Notes under the pieces: generated by a model | Seen by the model: only the letters and a program-made list of their open reading frames with translations | The model's database searches: none | What the model was told of the DNA's origin: nothing | Made by a program: the position numbers and the translations under genes | Source: Gammaproteobacteria bacterium | Lineage (GTDB): Bacteria > Pseudomonadota > Gammaproteobacteria > Pseudomonadales > Halieaceae | Direction of reading: 5' to 3' | NCBI GenBank assembly: GCA_029859085.1 | Contig: JAOUDU010000105.1 | Span: forward strand, 1-7,795 | DNA length: 7,795 nucleotides | Part shown: positions 1-6,356 of the stretch, in pieces | How the letters are laid out: every line of letters begins with the position of its first letter | Numbering within the stretch: the first letter of the stretch is position 1

Positions 1-96
1 TGCCGCGGCGGCCAACGGCGCGGCGATGAGGCTCAGAACAAGCAGTAAAAGCGCGGCGCCGCCCTTGCAGGTTCGTTGCTTGGCATGAATTGGCAT
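1..96 (-). CDS. Exported protein of unknown function, N-terminus only
   Basis: Reading leftward from an ATG at 96, 32 codons stay open to the window edge. The peptide begins MPIHAKQRTCK, followed by a hydrophobic run (about residues 13-28, rich in Leu, Val and Ala) and an alanine-rich end, which is a typical Sec signal peptide. The start is well supported: AGGAGG lies at 105-110 on this strand, 8 nt before the ATG. Only 41 nt separate it from the asdA stop and no terminator is visible, so it is probably co-transcribed with asdA. Only the signal peptide is in view, so the mature protein cannot be identified. By analogy with the exported glutaminase in the opposite unit, a periplasmic asparaginase feeding aspartate to AsdA is one possibility, and a porin or binding protein are others. 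This is pure inference. Confidence 0.75.
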   Translation of the reverse strand, partial: MPIHAKQRTCKGGAALLLLVLSLIAAPLAAAA

Positions 97-104
97 GGTT
101 GATT

Positions 105-110
105 CCTCCT
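105..110 (-). promoter_or_regulatory. Ribosome binding site of the truncated exported protein
   Basis: AGGAGG on the minus strand, a perfect Shine-Dalgarno core, is spaced 8 nt from the ATG at 96. It decides the start of a gene of which only 32 codons are visible. Confidence 0.8.
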
Positions 111-137
111 GGGTGCTATTGCAGATTGTGTCGGGTG

Positions 138-1730
138 TTACGCCTGATCTCGGTATCGCGCGAAGTACTCGTCGAGCATGCGCCTTATCGCCCGACCGAT
201 TGCGGCATAGTCGCTTTCGTTCAGGTTCGCCAGCGACACCCTTGCCGAGGGCCGTGTGTCGCCGAAGCCGCCACCCGGCATGAGTACCACACCGGCTTCA
301 TCCGCTATTCGATACAGCAGTTCGCCGGGTGCGATATTCTTCATCAGCCATTGGGCGAAGTCAGGGTCATAGACCTGGTGGGCAATGTTATCCAGCGTGA
401 GTTCGGCGTAGTAGCCGGCGCTGTCTGCGCCCTGTTCGCATGTTAGCCCCATGCTGCGATAGAGCGTGGCGAGTCGTCCGCGGACCAGGCGCTTCATCTC
501 CGCCTTGTAGGCATCCGCGGTATCCATCAGGGAGAACAGTGAAAACAGGACCATCTGCACCTGCTGCGGGGTGGACAGTCCCGCCGTGTGGTTAAGCGCC
601 ACGGCCCGGCTGTCGGCCACCAGCCGATCGATCATTTTCAGTTTACGCGGTTCCAGCGTCAGCGAGGCATAGCGCTGGTCCAGTGCCGCGAGGTCGTCGT
701 CGCCGAGTTGTTGGAGCAGTCGGTCGAGAACATTGTTTTCGTGCAGGGCGATCAAGCCAAGACGCCATCCGGTCGCGCCGAAATACTTGGAATAGGAGTA
801 CACCAGGATCGTATTTTGCGGACAGGTGGCAAACAGTGAGACGAAGCCGTCGACGAAGGTCCCGTAAACATCGTCGGTAAGCAGGATGAGATCAGGTCTG
901 TCCTGGGCGATGATGCGCTGGACAGTGGCCCGGGCCCTTGCGCCCATCTGTACCGAAGGCGGGTTACTGGGGTTGACCAGGAAGAAGGCCTTGACCTTCG
1001 GGTCTTTGAGTTTTTCCAGCTCACTGTCGGGCAGCTGCCAGCCATCGTTCTCGTCGGCGTCGATAGTCACTTCTTCGAGCTTGTAGTCCTCGAGTTCCGG
1101 AATCTCCAGGTAGGGTGTGAAGATGGGGCGCGCTATGGCAACCTTGTCACCCGGGCGCAATATGCGGTTGGCCCTGAGGCTGTTGAAAATATAGGCCATC
1201 GCGGCAGTACCGCCCTCGGTGGCAAACAGGTCCACCCGGCCGGTGAATGGCTCTCTGGAGCACATCTCCTGTACCAGAAATTCGCCGCAGATCGCCTCGC
1301 TGAGCCTGAGCATGCGGTCGGGCACCGGGTAGTTGCAGGCCAGAATGCCGCAGACCATCTCGTGCAGGAAGTCATCGGCCTTGTAGCCGAGACGATCCCG
1401 AACGTAGGCGACGCTCGCCTGGAGGAAATCGACGCCTGGCTCCGCCCTGTTCATCTGCACGAAGGTATCGAAGCGCGCAACGATACCGTCTTTCTCCGGG
1501 AGACCGCCCACGCCCTCTCGCATGTAGCCCTGGAAGCGCTCGGCTTCTGCGGTGGCGAAGCGGCCCAGTTGCCAGAAACCATGACGTGGCCTGGTCGCCA
1601 CCCAGTTCGGATTGCCACGGCCGGCATTTAACATGATCCTTTCAGCGTGGCTTGACGCCAGGTCGATCAGGGCATCTTTGACTTCGAAGGGGCTGATCTG
1701 CATCAGCCTGGAGAAACCTTGCAGGTCCAT
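138..1730 (-). CDS. asdA: Aspartate 4-decarboxylase (PLP-dependent, bifunctional with aspartate aminotransferase activity)
   Basis: Converts L-aspartate to L-alanine and CO2 in the cytoplasm, consuming a proton; characterised family members also have weak aspartate aminotransferase activity and assemble as large oligomers. The fold is class I aminotransferase-like. An AGRGNPNW motif lies at residues 36-43, the cofactor-binding segment ATEGGTAAM near 170-178, NPSNPP at 253-258, TDDVYGTF at 285-292, and the PLP-lysine motif SYSKYFGATGWR with Lys315. RPSARVSLANL near the C-terminus contains Arg497. The reading frame extends upstream to ATG 1772 (and a TTG at 1775), but I chose the ATG at 1730. 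It has GAGAGG 10 nt upstream, gives 530 aa (the usual family length), starts right before the family-like segment leading to ISPFEVKD, and makes the key residues fall at 315 and 497, the numbers I recall for the Pseudomonas enzyme. It is transcribed divergently from gadB and probably heads an operon with the exported protein at 1-96. Confidence 0.93.
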   Translation of the reverse strand: MDLQGFSRLMQISPFEVKDALIDLASSHAERIMLNAGRGNPNWVATRPRHGFWQLGRFATAEAERFQGYMREGVGGLPEKDGIVARFDTFVQMNRAEPGVDFLQASVAYVRDRLGYKADDFLHEMVCGILACNYPVPDRMLRLSEAICGEFLVQEMCSREPFTGRVDLFATEGGTAAMAYIFNSLRANRILRPGDKVAIARPIFTPYLEIPELEDYKLEEVTIDADENDGWQLPDSELEKLKDPKVKAFFLVNPSNPPSVQMGARARATVQRIIAQDRPDLILLTDDVYGTFVDGFVSLFATCPQNTILVYSYSKYFGATGWRLGLIALHENNVLDRLLQQLGDDDLAALDQRYASLTLEPRKLKMIDRLVADSRAVALNHTAGLSTPQQVQMVLFSLFSLMDTADAYKAEMKRLVRGRLATLYRSMGLTCEQGADSAGYYAELTLDNIAHQVYDPDFAQWLMKNIAPGELLYRIADEAGVVLMPGGGFGDTRPSARVSLANLNESDYAAIGRAIRRMLDEYFARYRDQA

Positions 1731-1740
1731 ATCCTCATTA

Positions 1741-1746
1741 CCTCTC
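1741..1746 (-). promoter_or_regulatory. asdA: Ribosome binding site deciding the asdA start
   Basis: GAGAGG on the minus strand, 10 nt upstream of the ATG at 1730. No comparable Shine-Dalgarno sequence sits at a good distance from the upstream in-frame starts at 1772 and 1775, which argues for the shorter 530-residue product. Confidence 0.5.
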
Positions 1747-1839
1747 TGGAGTAGGCGATCGGCGGGTGCCATCAACAGTTAAAAGCATTCCCTGGGGAGC
1801 GCTTTTCCCGCGATACGACGACCCTAACGGATTGCGCTC

Positions 1840-1863
1840 GGGGCAGCCTGCCCCAAAAAGGGG
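1840..1863 (-). other. Two overlapping, mutually exclusive hairpins in the predicted asdA leader
   Basis: In the asdA sense (minus strand) the order is CCCC, TTTTT, GGGG, then CAG-G-CTG, then CCCC. The GGGG (complement of 1851-1854) can pair with the CCCC before it (hairpin with 4-bp stem, 1851-1863) or, as GGGGCAG, with CTGCCCC after it (7-bp perfect stem, 1840-1854). Both cannot form at once. The segment lies about 30-55 nt into the leader if transcription starts near 1893. Neither hairpin has a following U-tract, so neither is a standard intrinsic terminator. Confidence 0.45.
1851..1863. promoter_or_regulatory. Palindromic repeat, copy 1 (possible operator)
   Basis: The minus strand reads CCCCTTTTTGGGG, a 4-bp inverted repeat around five T. 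It matches copy 2 at 1973-1989 at 12 of 13 positions. It lies roughly 35 bp downstream of the predicted asdA start site, a position suited to repression or to an RNA-level effect. The identity of any binding protein is unknown. Confidence 0.4.
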
Positions 1864-1899
1864 TAAAAGGGGGGGTAGTTACCTGAACTCATCCCCATC

Positions 1900-1928
1900 T
1901 ATTTAGCAACTCGGATTCCACAGGTCAA
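1900..1928 (-). promoter_or_regulatory. asdA: Candidate sigma-70 promoter for asdA
   Basis: On the minus strand, TTGACC (1923-1928, five of six matches to the -35 consensus) is followed by exactly 17 bp and TAAATA (1900-1905, three of six). TGC directly precedes the -10, giving an extended -10 (TGn). The predicted transcription start is near 1893, which would leave a leader of about 160 nt before the asdA ATG. The -35, spacing and TGn are good and the -10 itself is weak, so this is a reasonable but unproven call. Confidence 0.5.
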
Positions 1929-1972
1929 TATTCCGCCCGGCCATCGCACTATCGGGTGCATTCTCCCTAATA

Positions 1973-1989
1973 TCCCCCGTTTTGGGGGA
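1973..1989. promoter_or_regulatory. Palindromic repeat, copy 2 (possible operator)
   Basis: The plus strand reads TCCCCC-GTTTT-GGGGGA, a perfect 6-bp inverted repeat with a 5-bp centre. Its core CCCCGTTTTGGGG differs from copy 1 by one base. Its centre lies about 48 bp upstream of the predicted gadB start site, just ahead of where a -35 box should be. This is a typical place for an activator that substitutes for a poor -35. Confidence 0.45.
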
Positions 1990-1993
1990 ATCC

Positions 1994-2022
1994 GTCAGCT
2001 CCCTGTGGTACTAATCTATAAC
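1994..2022 (+). promoter_or_regulatory. gadB: Candidate gadB promoter with strong -10 and poor -35
   Basis: TATAAC at 2017-2022 matches the -10 consensus at five of six positions. The hexamer 17 bp upstream (GTCAGC, 1994-1999) does not resemble TTGACA, and no TGn extension is present. The predicted start is near 2029, giving a leader of about 43 nt. The missing -35 and the palindrome just upstream suggest activator dependence. TAATAT at 1968-1973 is an alternative -10 but also lacks a -35. Confidence 0.35.
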
Positions 2023-2057
2023 CTCCAGACATCCCCGGCACTCACCACAGACAGAGA

Positions 2058-2063
2058 GGGAGG
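2058..2063 (+). promoter_or_regulatory. gadB: Ribosome binding site of gadB
   Basis: GGGAGG, 8 nt upstream of the ATG at 2072. It is strong and well placed, and fixes the gadB start. Confidence 0.75.
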
Positions 2064-2071
2064 CACAGCAT

Positions 2072-3475
2072 ATGCCCCTACACGACACATCGAAGACCAG
2101 TGAATTCCCGGATGAGGCAGTCTATGCCTCGACCGACTTATCCGTGGCGATGCCCAAGTACAAGATGCCTGAGCACGAGCACAGCGCCCGCCATGCCTAC
2201 CAGGTGGTCCACGACGAGTTGATGCTGGACGGCAACTCGCGCCAGAACCTTGCGACTTTTTGCCAGACCTTTGCCGAGCCCGAGATCCACCAGTTGATGG
2301 ATGAGTGTATCGACAAGAACATGATCGACAAGGATGAGTATCCCCAAACCGCGGAGATCGAGGCGCGGTGCGTCAATATTCTCGCCGACCTCTGGAACTC
2401 ACCCGAGGCGGGTGGTGGTGGCACGGGCTGTTCGACCACGGGCTCCAGCGAGGCCGCGATGCTGGGCGGTATGGCGTTGAAGTGGCGCTGGCGGGAGAAA
2501 ATGAAGAAGGCGGGCAAACCCACCGACCGACCCAATATGATCACCGGCCCTGTGCAGATATGCTGGCACAAGTTCGCGCGCTACTGGGATGTGGAGTTAA
2601 GGGAAATACCCCTGGAGGAAGGGCGTTGGCTGATGAATCCGGAAGAGGTCCTCAAGCGCTGCGATGAAAATACTATCGGCGTAGTACCGACGCTCGGAGT
2701 CACCTTCACCTGTCAATATGAGCCGGTGAAAGCCGTGGCTGAGGCGCTGGACAAACTTCAGGCGGATACCGGCCTGGACATACCCATACACGTGGATGGC
2801 GCCAGTGGCGGGTTCCTTGCGCCCTTCTGTGCGCCGGAACTGGAATGGGACTTCCGGATACCGCGCGTGAAATCCATCAACACGTCGGGGCACAAATTCG
2901 GACTGGCACCCTTGGGTTGTGGCTGGGTGATTTGGCGCGAGAAGCAGGATCTGCCTGAAGATCTTGTCTTCAACGTGAATTATCTGGGCGGCAATATGCC
3001 GACATTCGCCCTGAACTTCTCCCGTCCGGGCGGCCAGATCGTTGCCCAGTACTACAACTTCCTGAGGCTGGGAAAAGAGGGCTACCGCAACATCCATACT
3101 GCCTGCTACGACACCGCGCGCTATATGGCAGAAGAGATTGGAGCGATGGGCCCGTTTGAAATGATCTTCGACGGCGACATGAAGAGCGGCATTCCTGCTC
3201 TGGCCTGGAAGATCAAGGATGGCTTCGACACCCGGGGTTATACGCTTTACGACCTCGCTGACCGATTGCGGTCCCGTGGTTGGCAGGTCCCCGCCTACTC
3301 GATGCCTGCGAATCAGGAGAGTGTCGTCATCCAGCGTATCCTGGTGCGACACGGGGTCAGCCGCGACCTGGCAAGTCTGCTGATGGATGACATGCGCCGC
3401 TGTCTCGACTGGTTCGTGGCTCATCCGGTGACGTCTCCGCTGAGCGAAGAGGAAGGAGGCGGATATCACCACTGA
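2072..3475 (+). CDS. gadB: Glutamate decarboxylase
   Basis: A PLP-dependent group II decarboxylase that converts cytoplasmic L-glutamate to GABA and CO2, using one proton. At 467 aa it is almost exactly the length of E. coli GadB (466), and it is recognisably similar throughout. It has [14 protein letters not shown] near 53-66, [12 protein letters not shown] at 122-133, [20 protein letters not shown] at 159-178, the PLP-contacting Asp242 in HVDGASGG, and the catalytic lysine Lys275 in [23 protein letters not shown] has Gly where E. coli GadB has Ala next to that aspartate. The C-terminus ends in Tyr-His-His. In E. coli GadB a histidine in the same last few residues plugs the active site at neutral pH, so a similar pH switch is possible here. 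The N-terminal 40 residues diverge and include a His-rich segment, PEHEHSARH. It is the first gene of a rightward cluster with the exchanger, glutaminase and porin. Confidence 0.96.
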   Translation: MPLHDTSKTSEFPDEAVYASTDLSVAMPKYKMPEHEHSARHAYQVVHDELMLDGNSRQNLATFCQTFAEPEIHQLMDECIDKNMIDKDEYPQTAEIEARCVNILADLWNSPEAGGGGTGCSTTGSSEAAMLGGMALKWRWREKMKKAGKPTDRPNMITGPVQICWHKFARYWDVELREIPLEEGRWLMNPEEVLKRCDENTIGVVPTLGVTFTCQYEPVKAVAEALDKLQADTGLDIPIHVDGASGGFLAPFCAPELEWDFRIPRVKSINTSGHKFGLAPLGCGWVIWREKQDLPEDLVFNVNYLGGNMPTFALNFSRPGGQIVAQYYNFLRLGKEGYRNIHTACYDTARYMAEEIGAMGPFEMIFDGDMKSGIPALAWKIKDGFDTRGYTLYDLADRLRSRGWQVPAYSMPANQESVVIQRILVRHGVSRDLASLLMDDMRRCLDWFVAHPVTSPLSEEEGGGYHH

Positions 3476-3490
3476 TATTCAACTTGCCTT

Positions 3491-3509
3491 GCCGTCAGTT
3501 TCTGGCGGC
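3491..3509 (+). other. Intercistronic hairpin after gadB
   Basis: GCCGTCAG-TTT-CTGGCGGC forms an 8-bp stem (one G-U pair in RNA) with a 3-nt loop, beginning 15 nt after the gadB stop codon. The sequence after it is G-rich with no T-run, so it is not an intrinsic terminator. It could protect the 3' end of gadB mRNA or mark a processing point between gadB and the exchanger gene. Confidence 0.5.
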
Positions 3510-3541
3510 GCGGGTGGGTGCAGTCGGGTCGAGGAATCAAA

Positions 3542-3547
3542 GAGGTG
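3542..3547 (+). promoter_or_regulatory. aspT: Ribosome binding site deciding the exchanger start
   Basis: GAGGTG lies 6 nt before the ATG at 3554. The in-frame GTG at 3518, 12 codons earlier, has no clear Shine-Dalgarno sequence and would add a polar leader with no resemblance to the family. Confidence 0.6.
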
Positions 3548-3553
3548 CTGGGT

Positions 3554-5242
3554 ATGGTCGACTGGATAGTCACAACGCTGCGGGATCATCCTGAACTCGC
3601 CATTTTTCTCACTTTGGGCATCGGATACTGGCTGGGCAATCTGAAGTTCGGCAAGTTTTCCCTCGGCGCGGTCACCGGTGTGCTGCTGGCCGGCATCCTG
3701 ATAGGACAGCTGGACATCGAAATTTCATCTCAGGTGAAATCCGTATTTTTCATCATGTTCCTGTTCGCCGTGGGTTATGGCGTGGGTCCGCAGTTCGTGC
3801 GGGGTATCGCCGCGGACGGCTTGCCGCAGGCCCTTTTCGCGGTGGTAATTTCGGTGCTTTGCCTGCTATGCGCCTATATCGCTGTTCGCGTTGCGGGATA
3901 TGACATCGGCTTCGGGGCCGGTCTTTATGCCGGAGCGACGACCATCTCGGCCTCTATCGGTCTTGCGACCGATGCTATCAACGGTCTCGGCAAGTCGGCG
4001 GATGAGGCAAAGACCCTACTGGGACAGATCCCGGTGGCTTACGCCATCACCTATCTGTTCGGCACCGTTGGCACGGGAATGATCCTCTCCATACTTGGCC
4101 CCAGGCTTTTGCGGGTTGACCTGGCTGAGGAATGCGCGCGCTACGAGAAGGAGATGTCCGGCGGTATGCCCAGTGGCAGCGGTGCCAGCGCCTGGCATCA
4201 GATCGAGATGCGGGCTTTCAGGCTGTCAGAGGGGAGCGCGGTAGTCGGCAAACGTGTCAGTGAAGCCGAGCAGTCGTACTCCGCCGGACGTATTTTCATC
4301 GAGGGCGTTCGCCGTGACGGCAAGCTTATTGAATTCGATGACAACGAGCTTCTCCAGGCGGGGGATGTGGTCGCCGTTTCCGGGCGCCGGGAGTCGATCA
4401 TACAGATTGAGGCGTCTGCTACGGAGGTTGAGGATAGAGAACTGCTTGACGTCCCCGCCGAAAAGGTCGACGTCGTGGTTACCAGAAAGACCTGTGCCGG
4501 TAAGACCATCATGGAGCTGGCCGGCGAAAGCTTTTCGCGGGGAGTGTACCTAAGCAAAATCACCCGTGGGGCAACTTCAGTAGACATCCCTATTTTGCCT
4601 AAAACCGTTATCGATCGTGGCGATATTCTCACGCTGATCGGCACCCGCAAGCACACTGACGCGGTCGTTGCGGCTTTGGGTTACGCGGACCGCGCCACCG
4701 ATGCCACCGATATGATCTGGGTGGGGCTTGCCATCGTCCTGGGTGGGCTGGTCGGCGCGGTAACGATACCCGTGGCGGGTGTACCCATCACTCTCTCCAC
4801 CTCGGGGGGCGCGCTGATTGCCGGCATTGTCCTGGGTTGGTTGCGCGGTGTGCACCCTACCTTCGGCCGGGTGCCATCCGGCGCACTGTGGATGATGAAT
4901 TCCGTCGGCCTGAACGTGTTCATCGCAGTGGTCGGTATCGCTTCGGGTCCCTCGTTTATCGCCGGGGTTCAGGAAGTCGGTTTCGGCATCTTCTTCTGGG
5001 GTATTTTTGTGACCGCAGTGCCCATGTTGCTCGCCCCGCTTATCGGAAAGTACCTGTTCAAGTTCGACCCGGCCATCAACCTGGGCTGTTGCGGCGGGGC
5101 GCGCACCAGTACCGCCTCTGTGGCGATGGTAGGCGATGTGGCCAAGAGCAGTATTCCCATGCTCGGTTATACGGTGCCCTATGCCGTGTCGAACACACTG
5201 CTGACCCTGTGGGGTCTCGTGATAGTTCTGCTGCTGTCATGA
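3554..5242 (+). CDS. aspT: AspT-family amino-acid exchanger (aspartate:alanine antiporter type)
   Basis: An inner-membrane antiporter of the AspT/YidE/YbjL family. Characterised AspT proteins exchange external aspartate for internal alanine, so that decarboxylation drives an electrogenic cycle. The 562-aa length from ATG 3554 matches the aspartate:alanine subgroup. Order: a hydrophobic N-terminal half (about residues 12-185) with several membrane segments and GATTISASIG near 127-136; a hydrophilic central region (about 190-380) with two RCK_C/TrkA-C-like modules, each ending in a 'GD-hydrophobic-G' pattern (AGDVVAVSG near 269-277, RGDILTLIG near 355-363); and a hydrophobic C-terminal half (about 386-561) carrying the counterpart motif GARTSTASVA near 515-524. 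The gene follows gadB by 78 nt and precedes an exported glutaminase by 58 nt. That context suggests it may carry glutamate in exchange for GABA, or serve both this cycle and the divergent aspartate/alanine cycle. The family call is firm; the substrate is not. Confidence 0.9.
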   Translation: MVDWIVTTLRDHPELAIFLTLGIGYWLGNLKFGKFSLGAVTGVLLAGILIGQLDIEISSQVKSVFFIMFLFAVGYGVGPQFVRGIAADGLPQALFAVVISVLCLLCAYIAVRVAGYDIGFGAGLYAGATTISASIGLATDAINGLGKSADEAKTLLGQIPVAYAITYLFGTVGTGMILSILGPRLLRVDLAEECARYEKEMSGGMPSGSGASAWHQIEMRAFRLSEGSAVVGKRVSEAEQSYSAGRIFIEGVRRDGKLIEFDDNELLQAGDVVAVSGRRESIIQIEASATEVEDRELLDVPAEKVDVVVTRKTCAGKTIMELAGESFSRGVYLSKITRGATSVDIPILPKTVIDRGDILTLIGTRKHTDAVVAALGYADRATDATDMIWVGLAIVLGGLVGAVTIPVAGVPITLSTSGGALIAGIVLGWLRGVHPTFGRVPSGALWMMNSVGLNVFIAVVGIASGPSFIAGVQEVGFGIFFWGIFVTAVPMLLAPLIGKYLFKFDPAINLGCCGGARTSTASVAMVGDVAKSSIPMLGYTVPYAVSNTLLTLWGLVIVLLLS

Positions 5243-5252
5243 TGTTTAGAGA

Positions 5253-5281
5253 TTGAAATATTGTTATTGACTGGTTACAAG
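5253..5281 (+). promoter_or_regulatory. glsA: Possible internal promoter before the glutaminase gene
   Basis: TTGAAA (5253-5258, five of six) is followed by 17 bp and TACAAG (5276-5281, four of six) within an AT-rich gap that stands out from the GC-rich genes on each side. The predicted start near 5288 would fall on the ribosome binding site, leaving a very short leader, which argues against it. It could also simply be an AT-rich spacer. Confidence 0.25.
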
Positions 5282-5287
5282 AAACCT

Positions 5288-5295
5288 GGGGAGAA
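5288..5295 (+). promoter_or_regulatory. glsA: Ribosome binding site of the glutaminase
   Basis: GGGGAGAA, 5 nt before the ATG at 5301. The same octamer at the same spacing precedes the downstream porin gene (6433-6440), suggesting matched translation of the two exported products. Confidence 0.7.
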
Positions 5296-5300
5296 ATATC

Positions 5301-6356
5301 ATGAAACATGAACCAACTCGTTTGTGGGGCGTATCGCTGTTGTCTGCATGGCTGGCCATCGGCTGTGTCCTGCTGGCAGGAAGCGGTTCGGCATATGCGC
5401 GTGACACCGCAATGCTCAACGCCTTGCAGTTGCAACAGCTGGTCGATGACGCCCATGCCAAATTCAAGGATGTTAAGGAGGGCAAGAATGCGAACTATAT
5501 CCCGATCCTCGATACCATACCGTCGGAACTGTTCGGCGTTGCCATCGCATTGCCCGATGGCACCATCTTTACCGCTGGCGATGTTGATTACCGCTTTGCC
5601 ATCGAGTCTACCTCGAAGCCCTTTACCGCGGCCCTGGTGATGCAACAGTATGGCGGGCCGGCGGCGGTTGCCGAAAAGATCGGCGTCGAACCTACAGGTC
5701 TGCCTTTCAATTCCAAGCTGGCCGTGGAGGTCCTGGAAGCCCGTTCGGTCAATCCCCTGGTGAATGCCGGCGCGATGGCATCGGTGAGCATGGTCAAGGC
5801 CAGTAGCGAAGACGAGCGCTGGAAAATGGTACTCGACAATCTGAGCGACTTTGCCGGCGATAAGTTGCCCCTGATGGAAGAGGTCTATAACTCGGAATAC
5901 ACGACCTCGTTCGGTAATCGCGGCATTGCCAACAACCTCTACAACTACGAGCGTCTGTATGCCGACCCCGAAGAGGTGCTGCGGGTTTATACCAAGCAGT
6001 GCTCAGTGGGTGTTACCACCAAGGATCTGGCCATCATGGGCGCGACACTGGCCAACGGCGGTGTCAACCCCAAGACCGGCAAACGACTCATCGACCAGAA
6101 GCACGTCCCCGAACTGTTGGCCATTATGCTGACAGCCGGCTTCTATGATGGCTCCGGTTACTGGTCAATGACCGCTGGCCTGCCATCAAAAACCGGTGTC
6201 GGTGGCGGTATTGTCTCTGTCGTCCCCGGCAAGATGGCGATCGCCGCATTCTCTCCTCGTCTCGACGAGCATGGCAACAGCGTCAGGGCCCAGAGAGCTA
6301 TCCGTTATATCGCGGGCGAGCTCGGGGTCGGTATTTTTGGACCCAACGCTGACTGA
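5301..6356 (+). CDS. glsA: Exported serine-dependent glutaminase (GlsA family)
   Basis: Hydrolyses L-glutamine to L-glutamate and ammonia. The domain has the beta-lactamase-like GlsA fold with the full set of family residues visible: the catalytic Ser103-x-x-Lys106 pair in ESTSKPF, Asn155 in NPLVNAGAMA, Glu199 and Asn206 in YNSEYTTSFGNRG, Tyr230 in RVYTKQCS, Tyr282 in GFYDGSGYW, and Val300 in KTGVGGGI. E. coli glutaminases of this family are about 310 aa and cytoplasmic. This one is 351 aa because of an N-terminal extension that is a clear signal peptide: a basic start (MKHEPTR), a hydrophobic core at 9-27, and an AYA-R cleavage site after Ala33. Cys22 in LAIGC also fits a loose lipobox, so a membrane-anchored lipoprotein is an alternative. 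The expected location is the periplasm, where it would supply glutamate to the exchanger encoded upstream and release ammonia that buffers acid. Confidence 0.94.
   Translation: MKHEPTRLWGVSLLSAWLAIGCVLLAGSGSAYARDTAMLNALQLQQLVDDAHAKFKDVKEGKNANYIPILDTIPSELFGVAIALPDGTIFTAGDVDYRFAIESTSKPFTAALVMQQYGGPAAVAEKIGVEPTGLPFNSKLAVEVLEARSVNPLVNAGAMASVSMVKASSEDERWKMVLDNLSDFAGDKLPLMEEVYNSEYTTSFGNRGIANNLYNYERLYADPEEVLRVYTKQCSVGVTTKDLAIMGATLANGGVNPKTGKRLIDQKHVPELLAIMLTAGFYDGSGYWSMTAGLPSKTGVGGGIVSVVPGKMAIAAFSPRLDEHGNSVRAQRAIRYIAGELGVGIFGPNAD

Larger units (their letters stand above)
1731..2071. other. Divergent intergenic control region between asdA and gadB
   Basis: This is the only gene-free stretch above 300 bp in the window. 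It holds the candidate asdA promoter and leader, a candidate gadB promoter, and several GC-rich palindromes built from C4-5/G4-5 arms around A/T centres, two of them nearly identical (1851-1863 and 1973-1989). It also has a C/G-homopolymer-rich patch at 1851-1876. No small ORF with a convincing ribosome binding site was seen here. Confidence 0.8.

Noticed and set aside
80..97. Direct repeat TTGGCATG-AA-TTGGCATG over the start of the truncated gene
   Set aside because: It codes for the first residues of the signal-peptide protein, and only one copy supplies an in-frame ATG. Two short copies are not enough to propose an operator.
1731..1775. Longer asdA from ATG 1772 or TTG 1775
   Set aside because: No good ribosome binding site, extra residues unlike the family, and key-residue numbering fits only the start at 1730.
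1789..1798. Small palindrome TCCCTGGGGA in the asdA leader
   Set aside because: It resembles the other C/G-armed palindromes only loosely and lacks their T-rich centre; it is likely chance in a C/G-run-rich region.
2597..3472. Long open frame (291 codons) antisense to gadB
   Set aside because: It lies entirely opposite a strongly supported gadB, its product resembles no family I know, and it has no convincing ribosome binding site. It is a shadow of GC-biased codon use.
3518..3553. Longer exchanger from GTG 3518
   Set aside because: No Shine-Dalgarno sequence precedes the GTG, while ATG 3554 has GAGGTG 6 nt upstream and gives the usual family length.
5076..5645. Antisense open frame of 189 codons across the exchanger-glutaminase junction
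   Set aside because: It overlaps two well-supported genes and the AT-rich gap between them, and its product has no recognisable domain.
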